Shown here piece after piece: positions 7,153 through 15,729 of a DNA stretch of 42,745 nucleotides. The stretch comes from Bacteroidota bacterium (GTDB taxonomy: Bacteria; Bacteroidota; Bacteroidia; Palsa-948). Numbering within the stretch: the stretch's first letter is position 1; every line of letters starts with the position of its first letter. The translations under genes and the position numbers were made by a program. Where the stretch lies: contig JACRAL010000160.1 in the NCBI GenBank assembly GCA_016213435.1, positions 1 through 42,745 on the forward strand, written 5' to 3'. Under the pieces are notes generated by a model. The model searched no databases. It was given only the letters and a program-made list of their open reading frames with translations, and was not told the origin of the DNA.

Positions 7153-7629
7153 CTATTTATTTTTATTGGTGGTTGTTTCAGTTAATTTTTCTGAACGATT
7201 GTATAAGTCAAAATTTGATTCGTCTATCAGCATAAGGTCTTTTGTGATGTACATGTTTGCTTTCCTGCTAGGATCAAATATCGTTACCAAGCACCTGTTC
7301 CGCTTATTATTCGAAACCTCTTGCCACATCCGCTCATAATATTTGACACCAAGAGCTTTTGCTTTTACAGATTCCTTGGGCACAAATACAAGAGCATGTA
7401 TGTGATACCCTAGTTTCTCACTAAATGGTTCTGCAACAAAAAATATCTCTCCATCGTATTTCCTTATCCGCTTGTAATAATCCCACATCAGAGTCCGGCA
7501 AGCAGAAAGAGATAGATAATAACTGGAAGTGAACGTGCAGAAGTAATTCCAAGAAATATTATCTATCATCGACATAAGCCCCCTCCTTTTAGATGAGGGG
7601 GCAGCAACAGCAGTAGAAATTATTTTCAT
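7153..7629 (-). CDS. small HUH-type replication initiator (Rep)-like protein
   Basis: 158 residues. Motif order of an HUH endonuclease is visible: motif I-like WNYFCTFTSSYYLS (27-40), motif II GYHIHALVFVP with the H-x-H metal ligands at 76 and 78, and motif III ANMYITKDL with Tyr127 and Lys130 (YxxK, single-tyrosine type). By family knowledge such proteins nick and rejoin a replication origin of ssDNA phages or rolling-circle plasmids. The first 18 residues are encoded partly by a GC-rich hairpin and look unlike the rest; ATG codons at residues 19 (7575) and 21 are plausible true starts. It is directly upstream of the TGT-like gene. No capsid, helicase or integrase gene is nearby. Assignment is by motifs only. 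Confidence 0.55.
   Translation of the reverse strand: MKIISTAVAAPSSKRRGLMSMIDNISWNYFCTFTSSYYLSLSACRTLMWDYYKRIRKYDGEIFFVAEPFSEKLGYHIHALVFVPKESVKAKALGVKYYERMWQEVSNNKRNRCLVTIFDPSRKANMYITKDLMLIDESNFDLYNRSEKLTETTTNKNK
7578..7602. repeat. GC-rich hairpin in the 5' end of the Rep-like gene
   Basis: Perfect 8-bp arms GCCCCCTC / GAGGGGGC around a 9-base loop. It resembles the C/G-rich palindromic family found elsewhere in the window. If translated from the upstream ATG it encodes APSSKRRG. It could instead be a leader structure or a Rep recognition hairpin; the sequence alone does not decide. Confidence 0.6.
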
Positions 7630-8018
7630 AGTTATAGGTGTTAAGAATGATTAATGTTTACCGTTATTATTAATACGTGACAGGAACTCTACCCTCTTAC
7701 TGCTATCCTTATCAAATACTCCTAGATTACACCCCCCGCCCGCCAAGCCCTTATATTTCGAGATAAAAGTAAAAGGAGGGGCAAAATCAAAGCGGAGTTT
7801 TTTATTCCTTAAACCTGGTTGTTATCAGATTTTTCCAGGAAATAGTTTTCAAAGAAAAAATATTTAGAAAAGGCTCACTTTTGGGCATTGTTCACCGGTT
7901 CTATCCAAGATTTTAATGGTTTGACACAAAGCTTGCCCTTTTGTATGTAATACATTGTACATTGTAGGGTAAGTTTTAAAAATATTCTTACTTTTGTATT
8001 GTTGTTAGGTTCTAAGAA
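7630..8018. other. intergenic region between the Rep-like gene and the copper operon
   Basis: 389 bases, no gene seen. It contains a C-run (ACACCCCCCGCCCGCC near 7723) and, near 7951-7966, the direct repeat TACATTGT ACATTGTA about 25 bases upstream of the copper operon promoter, a possible operator. The origin of the Rep element might also lie here, but no clear nick site was identified. Confidence 0.35.
7989..7996 (+). promoter_or_regulatory. candidate -7 box of the copper resistance operon
   Basis: TACTTTTG matches TAnnTTTG and lies 22 bases before the ATG at 8019. The nearest TTG upstream (7962-7964) is 24 bases away, wider than the usual spacing, so the -33 element is uncertain. Confidence 0.4.
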
Positions 8019-8405
8019 ATGAAAAAATTATCCATCATATTCCTTTCTCTTTTGTTTTTGGTAAGCACAGTGGGCTTAACCATTAACACTCATTTCTGCG
8101 GGAGATTGCATACGTCAATGATTGTTTTGTTTTCAGAAAAATCATGTGATTGCAAGAATCAAAAAATGCCTATTGGATGTTGCAAGAATGAAACGAAAAT
8201 TGTAAAAATTGCAGATGATTATTCTCCTTCGCAATCGGTTAATATTGTTCCTTCTTATTCTTGTTTGGCGACCCCACTTTTCGCAAACAATTTATTTGTC
8301 TTTTCTGCATCCTGCAATACTTTTTCTTTTTACTTAAACATCCGTCCACCTCTCCTCCATACCGCAGTTTCTCTGCCTGTTTTATACAGGTCAATTTTGA
8401 TTTAA
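8019..8405 (+). CDS. HYC_CC_PP family protein
   Basis: 128 residues. It shows the defining pattern of this Bacteroidota family: N-terminal hydrophobic signal/anchor (MKKLSIIFLSLLFLVSTVGL), then H-F-C in THFCGRL (the HYC position), a CC pair in GCCKNE with nearby CDC, the PP motif in NIRPPLL, and the hydrophobic LYRSILI end. The conserved Cys and His suggest metal or thiol chemistry in the envelope; function is not established. First gene before the heavy-metal genes, 150 bases from the next large ORF, so co-regulation with copper efflux is likely. Confidence 0.8.
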   Translation: MKKLSIIFLSLLFLVSTVGLTINTHFCGRLHTSMIVLFSEKSCDCKNQKMPIGCCKNETKIVKIADDYSPSQSVNIVPSYSCLATPLFANNLFVFSASCNTFSFYLNIRPPLLHTAVSLPVLYRSILI

Positions 8406-8502
8406 TTTTTTTATTTTTTTATTTTAAACGGAAGAATTTTTTCTGTCCGTTCAGAATTGTTTGTAGTCCATGCATCAAAAACGAAGTAACAAAAAAACAA
8501 AA

Positions 8503-8559
8503 ATGAAAAGGGTAATCACGCTATCAGCCCTAACATCAATTTTAATCAAACTCAAATGA
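8503..8559 (+). CDS. possible 18-residue leader peptide
   Basis: ATG at 8503 opens an 18-codon ORF (MKRVITLSALTSILIKLK) whose TGA at 8557-8559 overlaps the ATG of the lipoprotein gene at 8556 in an ATGA junction. It is read in a good A-rich initiation context. It could couple translation to the lipoprotein gene, or be the remnant of a lost gene start. No Cys or His suggests metal sensing. Confidence 0.3.
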   Translation: MKRVITLSALTSILIKLK

Positions 8560-8792
8560 AAAAAACAAACATCTTATCAGTCATTGCAGTTGTGTTTATA
8601 ATGAGCGCCTGCAACAACGCATCAACTAACAACGAACAAAAAAGCGAATTGCAACAAAGCAGCATTGACACAACGAAGTTAAAACCAGGCGAGATTTATT
8701 ATCAATGTGAAATGAATCCAGAAGTTATCTCAGATAAATCCGATTCTTGTCCGAAGTGTGGAATGAATTTGGAGAAAAAAGAAAAAAAATAA
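8556..8792 (+). CDS. lipoprotein with one heavy-metal-binding domain
   Basis: 78 residues. Signal peptide with lipobox ending MSAC (lipidated Cys near residue 19), a polar N/S/Q linker, then the heavy-metal-binding domain signature YYQCEMNPEVISDKSDSCPK followed by CGM. The Cys-x-Met and Cys-x-x-Cys-x-Met ligands suit Cu(I) or Ag(I). Here the usual CPMHPE is CEMNPE, so the His is replaced by Asn. It starts the compact run of efflux genes; its stop is one base before the TolC gene start. A periplasmic or outer-membrane metal-capture role is inferred. Confidence 0.85.
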   Translation: MKKTNILSVIAVVFIMSACNNASTNNEQKSELQQSSIDTTKLKPGEIYYQCEMNPEVISDKSDSCPKCGMNLEKKEKK

Positions 8793-8793
8793 A

Positions 8794-10059
8794 ATGATAA
8801 AATCAAAAATTATTATTACAGCAATTTCGTTCTTGCTTTGGCTTGCAGAGGTAAAAGCACAAACTTTGCTGCAGGCATATATTGATACGGCACTAAAAAA
8901 TAATCCATCTCTGCGGGTATATAACTATCAGTCCGATGCGATGCAGCAAAAAATAAAGCAAAGCAAAGCATTGGATGACCCAATGCTTTATGGTGGCGTT
9001 ATGAACCTTCCGGCTAATTTCAATTTCAGACAGGAAGAAATGACGATGAAGCAAATCGGCATTCAACAAAATTTCAGTGTGGCAAAAAAATATTCTTTAA
9101 AAGGAAATATTGCCAAAAAAGATTTTGAAGCAAGTCAATATGATTTGCTGGCGCAACAATTTATTTTAATCAAGCAAGTGAAACAACAATATTATGATTT
9201 GTATTCGCAAACAAAGGCAATTGAAACTACTCAAAGCAGCATTGATGCAATGAAAGTTTATATTGATATTGCCAACACGCGATATGGCACAGGACAAGGA
9301 ACACAGCAGGATATTTTGAAAGCGCAGGTTGAATTAACAAAAATGATGAATGAGTTAATTAAGATGCAAAGTATGCGTGAAGATGTGATTGCCATTTTCA
9401 ACACGCTGCTTAATCGAAACAAAGCCGATTCAGTTGTTATTCCTGCGGAGATAAAATTTAAGAAAGTTGATTTAATAATGGATTCCATAATGAATGAGGC
9501 GGCCCAAAATAATCCGGAATTGCTTTCATCAAAAAAGATTTTAAGCAAGGACAGCGTTTCGTATGAACTTGCTAAGACCTCAAAGATTCCTGATTTTAAT
9601 ACAGGATTTTGGTATGGGAAAAGACAAGCATTACTGCCCGATGGGAGCAAAGCAGGAGATATGTTAGGGTTTATGATTAGTATAAATCTTCCGCTTTATT
9701 ACAAGAGGAAACAGAATTCGCTTATTGCAGAATCCAACATTAACATTCAAAAAACAGAATCTCAAATAAAGGCGATGCAGAATGAAATTCAGCTTATGCT
9801 TCATCATGCAAAGATTGATGCAAATAAAAACGAAAAACTGATCTCTCTTTTTGAAAAGCAATTGATACCACAGGCAACAGCAAGTCTGAATTCGGGAATT
9901 ATCGGGTACCAGCAAAATAAAATTGATTTTATGACACTTACGGATAATTTTCTTTCGCTCTATAATTATCGTTTGCAGTATTATCAATTAATTGCTGACT
10001 ATTATAAAGCCATTGCTGAATTGGAAATGCTTACAGGGAAAACATTAAATGCACAATAA
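8794..10059 (+). CDS. TolC/CusC-type outer membrane factor
   Basis: 421 residues with an N-terminal signal peptide (cleavage near VKAQ). Two outer-membrane-efflux-protein halves of long coiled-coil helices are seen (around 70-200 and 265-415), with the typical start TLLQAYIDTALKNNPSL and repeated NPEL / LYNYRLQYYQLIADYYKAIA at the end. The family forms trimeric channels connecting the RND pump to the outside. It is cotranscribed with the adaptor and CusA-like pump genes; ATG 8794 follows the previous stop by one base. Confidence 0.92.
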   Translation: MIKSKIIITAISFLLWLAEVKAQTLLQAYIDTALKNNPSLRVYNYQSDAMQQKIKQSKALDDPMLYGGVMNLPANFNFRQEEMTMKQIGIQQNFSVAKKYSLKGNIAKKDFEASQYDLLAQQFILIKQVKQQYYDLYSQTKAIETTQSSIDAMKVYIDIANTRYGTGQGTQQDILKAQVELTKMMNELIKMQSMREDVIAIFNTLLNRNKADSVVIPAEIKFKKVDLIMDSIMNEAAQNNPELLSSKKILSKDSVSYELAKTSKIPDFNTGFWYGKRQALLPDGSKAGDMLGFMISINLPLYYKRKQNSLIAESNINIQKTESQIKAMQNEIQLMLHHAKIDANKNEKLISLFEKQLIPQATASLNSGIIGYQQNKIDFMTLTDNFLSLYNYRLQYYQLIADYYKAIAELEMLTGKTLNAQ

Positions 10060-10060
10060 A

Positions 10061-11374
10061 ATGAAAAAAATAATTATTTCTATTTTAATTCTTGCTTTGC
10101 TTACAACAGCGGGATATTTCAGTTGCAAAAAATGGATTCATTCGGCAGCTGAAAAAATTAAAGCAACGACTGAAAATTCTGATTCTGATATTGACTATTA
10201 CCACTGTGGAATGCACCCGCAAATCACAAGTAATATGCCAGGCAAATGCCCTATATGTGGAATGACGCTCACTCCTGTTTATAAAAACAAAGGAGAAATA
10301 GAAAAAGGTATTGTGCAGATTGACCCTTTAATGGTGCAGAACATTGGGGTAAAAACAGAAGCTGTTGCAAAAAGAAAACTCACCCACACTATTCGTACAA
10401 CAGGAATTGTGGACTATGATGAAACAAAACAAACGGTCATCACTACAAAATTTTCAGGATACATTGAAAAATTATATGTGGATTATATAGGAAAGCATGT
10501 TCAGCAAGGACAACCCTTGTTTGAAATTTACAGTCCCGAATTGGTTGCTGCACAGCAGGAATATTTACAAGCAATTCGTTACGGCAGCACCATGAGAGCC
10601 GCAAATGATTCTGCCGCAAGCAGCGCAGCAAATGAGTTATTGCAGAGCGCAAAGAAAAAATTATTGTATTGGGATATTTCTCCCGCACAGATAAAAGAAT
10701 TGGAACAAACAGCCAACATTAAAAAAACATTGATTATTTATTCACCTTTTTCAGGAGTAGTGATCGAAAAAAATATTTTTGATGGAATGCAGGTTCAGGT
10801 GGGAATGAATTTGTTAAAACTTACAGATATTTCGAAGATGTGGGTGTATGCTGATGTGTATGAAAATGAATTGTCATGGGTCAAAACAGGAGAAACAGTA
10901 GCATTAACATTGCCTAACAATACAGAAAAAACTTTGCGGGGAAAAGTTTCTTATATCTATCCTTTTATTCAGGAGCAGTCGCGAACTGCTAAGATGCGAA
11001 TTGAATTTTTAAATGAAAATTCTGTTTTGAAAAAGGGTATGTATGTAACCCTAAATATCCAGCCCTCAGTTTCAGTAAACACAATTTCAGTTCCAGAACA
11101 ATCAATCATTCATAGCGGAACACGCGATATTATTGTACTGTCTTTAGGCAATGGAAAATTCAAATCTGTTAATGTGAAACTAGGTGCTTTGGCGGATGGA
11201 TATTATGAAGTGATGGAAGGATTGAATGAAGGAGACACTATTGTAACATCTTCTCAATTCTTAATTGATTCTGAAAGCAATCTCAAATCAGGAACATCGT
11301 CAATCAATAATATGCCCGATATGAAAATGAAAAGCAAGGATGATACTTTAATGAAAATTATGAAGATGAAATAA
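10061..11374 (+). CDS. cusB: CusB-type RND efflux periplasmic adaptor with N-terminal heavy-metal-binding domain
   Basis: 437 residues from the ATG at 10061. That start gives the same TAAAATG junction as the preceding gene; an in-frame ATG at 10049 inside the TolC gene is less likely. After a signal/anchor, residues about 45-75 form a heavy-metal-binding domain (YHCGMHPQI, then GKCPICGM). Next come the membrane-fusion barrel-sandwich parts (YIEKLYVDYIGKHVQQGQPL, IYSPFSGVV), a beta-barrel domain, and a Met-rich tail (MPDMKMKSKDDTLMKIMKMK) able to bind Cu(I). Binds the periplasmic face of the pump and passes metal to it. Confidence 0.92.
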   Translation: MKKIIISILILALLTTAGYFSCKKWIHSAAEKIKATTENSDSDIDYYHCGMHPQITSNMPGKCPICGMTLTPVYKNKGEIEKGIVQIDPLMVQNIGVKTEAVAKRKLTHTIRTTGIVDYDETKQTVITTKFSGYIEKLYVDYIGKHVQQGQPLFEIYSPELVAAQQEYLQAIRYGSTMRAANDSAASSAANELLQSAKKKLLYWDISPAQIKELEQTANIKKTLIIYSPFSGVVIEKNIFDGMQVQVGMNLLKLTDISKMWVYADVYENELSWVKTGETVALTLPNNTEKTLRGKVSYIYPFIQEQSRTAKMRIEFLNENSVLKKGMYVTLNIQPSVSVNTISVPEQSIIHSGTRDIIVLSLGNGKFKSVNVKLGALADGYYEVMEGLNEGDTIVTSSQFLIDSESNLKSGTSSINNMPDMKMKSKDDTLMKIMKMK

Positions 11375-11427
11375 TCTGCGTAAATCATTATAAATATACA
11401 GTCAATTAACAATTTAAATCCCAATCA

Positions 11428-12330
11428 ATGAAAACACTAAAAACAATTCTTTTGCTTGTTCTGCTATCAACAGCAATTGCTTCTTCAATTAATGCACAGG
11501 GCTGCCATAGTGGTGGTGGCAATATGGGCAGCATGAACCATAACGCCAGTTCTGAGAACACTGACAATAAGTATGCTTCGTATGGGGGCACAGTAAAACA
11601 GGTGGGCAAATACAATATTGAAATGGTTTACCAGCCATTGTTTGCCAAAGACCCGCTTACTTTTTACCTGATGAATAAAAAGGGAAAACCGTTGAGCAAT
11701 CAGGGAATTGTTAGCAAAGCGGAAATTACATATACAGATAAAAGCACAGGAACAATAACGTTGAAAGCCATAGGCGAAAATGGATTTGCAGGACAAATGG
11801 CAAATAAAACAAGTTCATTTATCTGCTTTTTAACCTTGCAAATAAATGGAGAAAATATAACCGCGCGATTTGATGGGGGGACTGGTGGAAAAGAACATGC
11901 AGCAGCAGAATCCGGTTATGTCTGCTCCATGCACCCTGAAGTGCAGTCCGACAAACCCGGCAACTGCCCAAAATTCGGCATGGCGCTGGTAAAGAAATCA
12001 GAAACATCAGGGATGAAAATGAAGTGCGGAATGATGGCTGGAATGAGTGATATGAATAAAATGGAGAATAATACTTTGTCTGAAAACAATGCTACCGAAA
12101 AAGATACTGTCATTTATAGCTGTTCCATGCACCCCGAAGTACAGTCGAACAAACCCGGCAACTGTTCTAAGTGCGGAATGACGCTGGAAAAAAAGACGGT
12201 TCAAGTACCCAATTTAAAAACTGAAAAGAAGGAGATAGCAAAGACATACACTTGTTCAATGCACCCTGAAGTGAAATTGGATAAGCCTAGCAACTGTCCA
12301 AAATGTGGAATGAAACTTATTAAGAAATAA
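11428..12330 (+). CDS. secreted protein with three heavy-metal-binding domains
   Basis: 300 residues. A signal peptide ends INAQG. The next part is a His/Met-rich stretch and a beta domain (about 40-150) of unknown type. Then come three copies of the heavy-metal-binding domain near 163, 229 and 273, each built on CSMHPEV followed by CPKCGM. In the first copy the motif reads CPKFGM, so one Cys is lost; the second reads CSKCGM. A Met-rich linker (MKMKCGMMAGMSDMNKM) separates copies 1 and 2. It lies between adaptor and pump genes, 11 bases before the pump. A periplasmic Cu/Ag buffer or chaperone is the likely role. Confidence 0.88.
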   Translation: MKTLKTILLLVLLSTAIASSINAQGCHSGGGNMGSMNHNASSENTDNKYASYGGTVKQVGKYNIEMVYQPLFAKDPLTFYLMNKKGKPLSNQGIVSKAEITYTDKSTGTITLKAIGENGFAGQMANKTSSFICFLTLQINGENITARFDGGTGGKEHAAAESGYVCSMHPEVQSDKPGNCPKFGMALVKKSETSGMKMKCGMMAGMSDMNKMENNTLSENNATEKDTVIYSCSMHPEVQSNKPGNCSKCGMTLEKKTVQVPNLKTEKKEIAKTYTCSMHPEVKLDKPSNCPKCGMKLIKK

Positions 12331-12341
12331 TTCAGGAAACA

Positions 12342-15300
12342 ATGAAAAAAATAATTGAATGGTCAATTGATAATAAATTTTTTGTCATACTGCTTACCGT
12401 TGCGTTAATTGTTGCGGGAATTTATTCAATCCAAAACATCAAGATTGATGCGATACCTGATTTAAGCGATGTGCAGGTAATTGTTTATACCGAATATCCG
12501 GGGCAGGCAGCAGAACTTACCGAGCAGCAGGTAACCTATCCGCTCACCACAGCAATGGTATCCGTTCCTCATTCCAAAGTGGTGCGGGGGTATTCTTTTT
12601 TCGGTGTGTCAATGGTCTATGTAATTTTTGAAGATGGAACAGATTTATATTGGGCGCGAAGCCGCGTGCTGGAATATCTCAACTACGCATCTTCCAAACT
12701 TCCTGCGAATGTAAAACCTGCAATCGGTCCTGATGCAACGGGCTTAGGATGGGTGTATCAATATGCTTTGACAAGTGATAAGCGAGATCTGGGAGAATTG
12801 CGTTCCATTCAGGATTGGTACTTACGCTATCAACTTACAAGTGTTGAAGGTGTTGCAGAAGTGGCAAGCATTGGTGGCTATGTTCGTAATTATCGCGTAA
12901 CCGTTGACCCAGTGAAAATGAAGGCATACAATATTTCTTTAATGCAAGTGGAAGAAGCAATAAAGAGAAGCAATAACGATGCGGGCGGTGAAACTATTGA
13001 AATGGGAGAAATGGAATTTATGATTCGCGGAAAAGGATATTTGAAAACGCTTGATGATTTCAACCATATTCCGGTTGGCCTAAGTCGCCTTCAACAGCAA
13101 TCATCAGCGATGAATGAGCCAATCCCATCGCAAACGGGTTCTTCAATGGATGGCGGGGGTTCTGCTTCCCCTGCCAATCAACCGCTTAATCAAGCTACAA
13201 TTTTCTCTGCAGGGACACCCATTTATTTGAAAGACATAGCCACCATCTCTATTGAACCTTCCGCCCGCAGAGGCATAGCGGAACTAAATGGCAAAGGTGA
13301 AACCGTTGGCGGAATCATTGTGATGCGCGATAAACAAAATGCAACAGCTACCATTGATGGAGTAAAGAAAAAATTAGAAGAATTAAAAGCAGGGTTACCA
13401 CCCGATGTAAAAATTACTACCATTTATGACCGTTCATCCCTAATAAAAAGAAGTATTGAAACTTTGCGCGACAAATTAATTGAAGAAGCAATAATCGTTT
13501 CACTCGTTTGTTTGCTTTTTCTTTTTCATTTCCGCAGTGGCTTGGTTGCCATTATTATGCTGCCCATTGCCATTCTTATTTCATTTATTGTAATGAACAT
13601 ACAAGGCATCAACGCCAACATTATGTCGCTTGGCGGAATTGCCATTGCCATCGGAGCAATGGTGGATTCGGCTATTATCATGATTGAAAATGCGCATAAA
13701 CATATTGAGCGCAGTGATGGGACAAAAGACCGTTGGCAAATCATTAAAGAAGCTTCTGTTGAAGTGGGTCCCACATTATTTTTCGCATTACTGCTCATTA
13801 CTGTTTCTTTCTTTCCCATTTTCACTTTGCAAGATCAGGAAGGGAGATTATTTAAGCCGCTGGCATTCACAAAAACATACGCAATGGCAGGAGCAGCTTT
13901 TCTTTCTGTAACGCTTGTGCCGGTGCTCATGGGATTATTAATCAGGGGTAAAATTCCTAAGGAAGAAAAAAATCCGCTGAACCGCCTGATGATAAAACTC
14001 TATCACCCCGTTTTAAATTTTGTTTTGCGGTTTAGAAAATCAGTTTTAGTTGTTGCGGCTTTTGTACTTGCAGCCACAATTTTTCCGTACAGCAAATTAG
14101 GTTCTGAATTTATGCCGCCATTGTGGGAAGGGGATTTGCTGTATATGCCTTCCAGTTTCCCTGGCATTTCAATTACAAAAGCAAAGGAGGTCTTGCAGCA
14201 AACCGATAAAATAATTAAAACATTTCCGGAAGTAGAGAATGTTTTTGGAAAAATGGGAAGAGCCGGAACCTCCACCGATCCGGCTCCGCTTGATATGGTT
14301 GAGACTACAATCACACTAAAGCCCGAAAGCGAATGGCGTAAAGGAATGACACCCGACCAACTCATCCAGGAAATGGATAGGGCATTGCAGGTTCCGGGGC
14401 TTACCAATGTATGGACAATGCCGATAAAAAACAGAATAGATATGTTAAGCACGGGGATCAAAACTCCTGTTGGAATTAAAATTGGAGGAGCGAACTTACA
14501 CGTGCTTGACAGTTTAGGAAAACAAATGGAGAGCATCATGCGCACCGTTCAGGGAACTGCATCTGCCTATTCCGAACGAGTGCTGGGCGGTAATTACATT
14601 GACTTCAACATTAACCGCGAAGCAGCCGCCCGTTATGGAATTACCATTTCAGATGTGCAGAATGTTATTCAAACTGCCATTGGAGGAATGGATGTTTCAA
14701 GCACAGTAGAAGGATTGGAACGCTACCCGATTTCCATCAGATATCCACGAGAGTTAAGAGATAATTTAGAAAACCTGAAGCGCGTTTTAGTTCCTGCGCC
14801 AACAGGAGCCCAAATTCCTTTGGAACAATTAGCAGCTTTTGAAATTCATAAGGGGCCAATGCTCATTCGCAGCGAAGGCAGCCGTCCGCAGGTTTGGGTT
14901 TTTGTGGATGTGCGCGGAACAGACATCGGAACGTATATCAAAAACGCGCAAAAAATTGTCGAAGAAAAATTTAAACTCCCGCCAAGCTACACGCTTTCGT
15001 GGAGCGGACAGTTTGAATCAATGCAAAGAGCAAAAGAAAGATTACTCTGGATAATTCCGTTAACGCTGCTCATTATTTTTGTAATCCTCTATCTCAATAC
15101 AAAATCATTTACAAAAGTTGGTATCATATTTCTTGCTGTGCCGTTCTCATTAGTTGGTGCATTTTGGTTATTATATTTTCTTGGATATAATTTAAGCATA
15201 GCAGTTTGGGTCGGAATAATTGCACTTGCCGGATTAGATGCAGAAACGGGAGTAGTTATGCTTTTGTATTTGGATTTGGCTTATGATGAAATGAAACAGA

Positions 15301-15572
15301 AAGGACAAATGCTCACAAAAGAAAATCTTACAGAAGCCATTCATTACGGGGCGGTAAAACGCATCCGTCCGAAAATTATGACAGCAACAGCTATTATTGC
15401 CGGATTACTTCCCATTCTTTGGAGCACAGGCACAGGAGCAGATGTAATGAAACGTATTGCGGCCCCAATGGTCGGTGGAGTTGTTACAAGTGTATTGCTT
15501 GAATTATTAGTTTATCCTGTTATTTATTATTTGTGGAAGAATAGGGAGATAAAAAATATTTTGAAAGTTTAA
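12342..15572 (+). CDS. cusA: CusA-type Cu(I)/Ag(I) RND efflux pump
   Basis: 1076 residues, full-length heavy-metal-efflux RND protein with 12 membrane segments and two periplasmic porter loops. The TM4 signature GGIAIAIGAMVDSAIIMIEN (Asp442) matches CusA, not the CzcA DFG-type motif. Met602 (LLYMPSS), Met652 (PLDMVETT) and Met701 (NRIDMLSTG) have exactly the 50- and 49-residue spacing of the CusA metal-binding triad M573/M623/M672. A Gln/Ser/Gly-rich loop near residues 250-285 (SSAMNEPIPSQTGSSMDGG) looks like a lineage-specific insertion. It is the last gene of the operon; no terminator hairpin was seen after it. Confidence 0.96.
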   Translation: MKKIIEWSIDNKFFVILLTVALIVAGIYSIQNIKIDAIPDLSDVQVIVYTEYPGQAAELTEQQVTYPLTTAMVSVPHSKVVRGYSFFGVSMVYVIFEDGTDLYWARSRVLEYLNYASSKLPANVKPAIGPDATGLGWVYQYALTSDKRDLGELRSIQDWYLRYQLTSVEGVAEVASIGGYVRNYRVTVDPVKMKAYNISLMQVEEAIKRSNNDAGGETIEMGEMEFMIRGKGYLKTLDDFNHIPVGLSRLQQQSSAMNEPIPSQTGSSMDGGGSASPANQPLNQATIFSAGTPIYLKDIATISIEPSARRGIAELNGKGETVGGIIVMRDKQNATATIDGVKKKLEELKAGLPPDVKITTIYDRSSLIKRSIETLRDKLIEEAIIVSLVCLLFLFHFRSGLVAIIMLPIAILISFIVMNIQGINANIMSLGGIAIAIGAMVDSAIIMIENAHKHIERSDGTKDRWQIIKEASVEVGPTLFFALLLITVSFFPIFTLQDQEGRLFKPLAFTKTYAMAGAAFLSVTLVPVLMGLLIRGKIPKEEKNPLNRLMIKLYHPVLNFVLRFRKSVLVVAAFVLAATIFPYSKLGSEFMPPLWEGDLLYMPSSFPGISITKAKEVLQQTDKIIKTFPEVENVFGKMGRAGTSTDPAPLDMVETTITLKPESEWRKGMTPDQLIQEMDRALQVPGLTNVWTMPIKNRIDMLSTGIKTPVGIKIGGANLHVLDSLGKQMESIMRTVQGTASAYSERVLGGNYIDFNINREAAARYGITISDVQNVIQTAIGGMDVSSTVEGLERYPISIRYPRELRDNLENLKRVLVPAPTGAQIPLEQLAAFEIHKGPMLIRSEGSRPQVWVFVDVRGTDIGTYIKNAQKIVEEKFKLPPSYTLSWSGQFESMQRAKERLLWIIPLTLLIIFVILYLNTKSFTKVGIIFLAVPFSLVGAFWLLYFLGYNLSIAVWVGIIALAGLDAETGVVMLLYLDLAYDEMKQKGQMLTKENLTEAIHYGAVKRIRPKIMTATAIIAGLLPILWSTGTGADVMKRIAAPMVGGVVTSVLLELLVYPVIYYLWKNREIKNILKV

Positions 15573-15729
15573 TATGCTGCTTAAACTCAGGCATCTCAGT
15601 TGAATTATATTTTCAGGGGTAATATCGTATTATGATAGTATGATGCTGTGCCCATGTTTCTCAACGTTTCAGAGATCCTTGGCGGCACGATGCAAGAGCA
15701 GTGTAATGCCATACGGATGCGGTCATATG

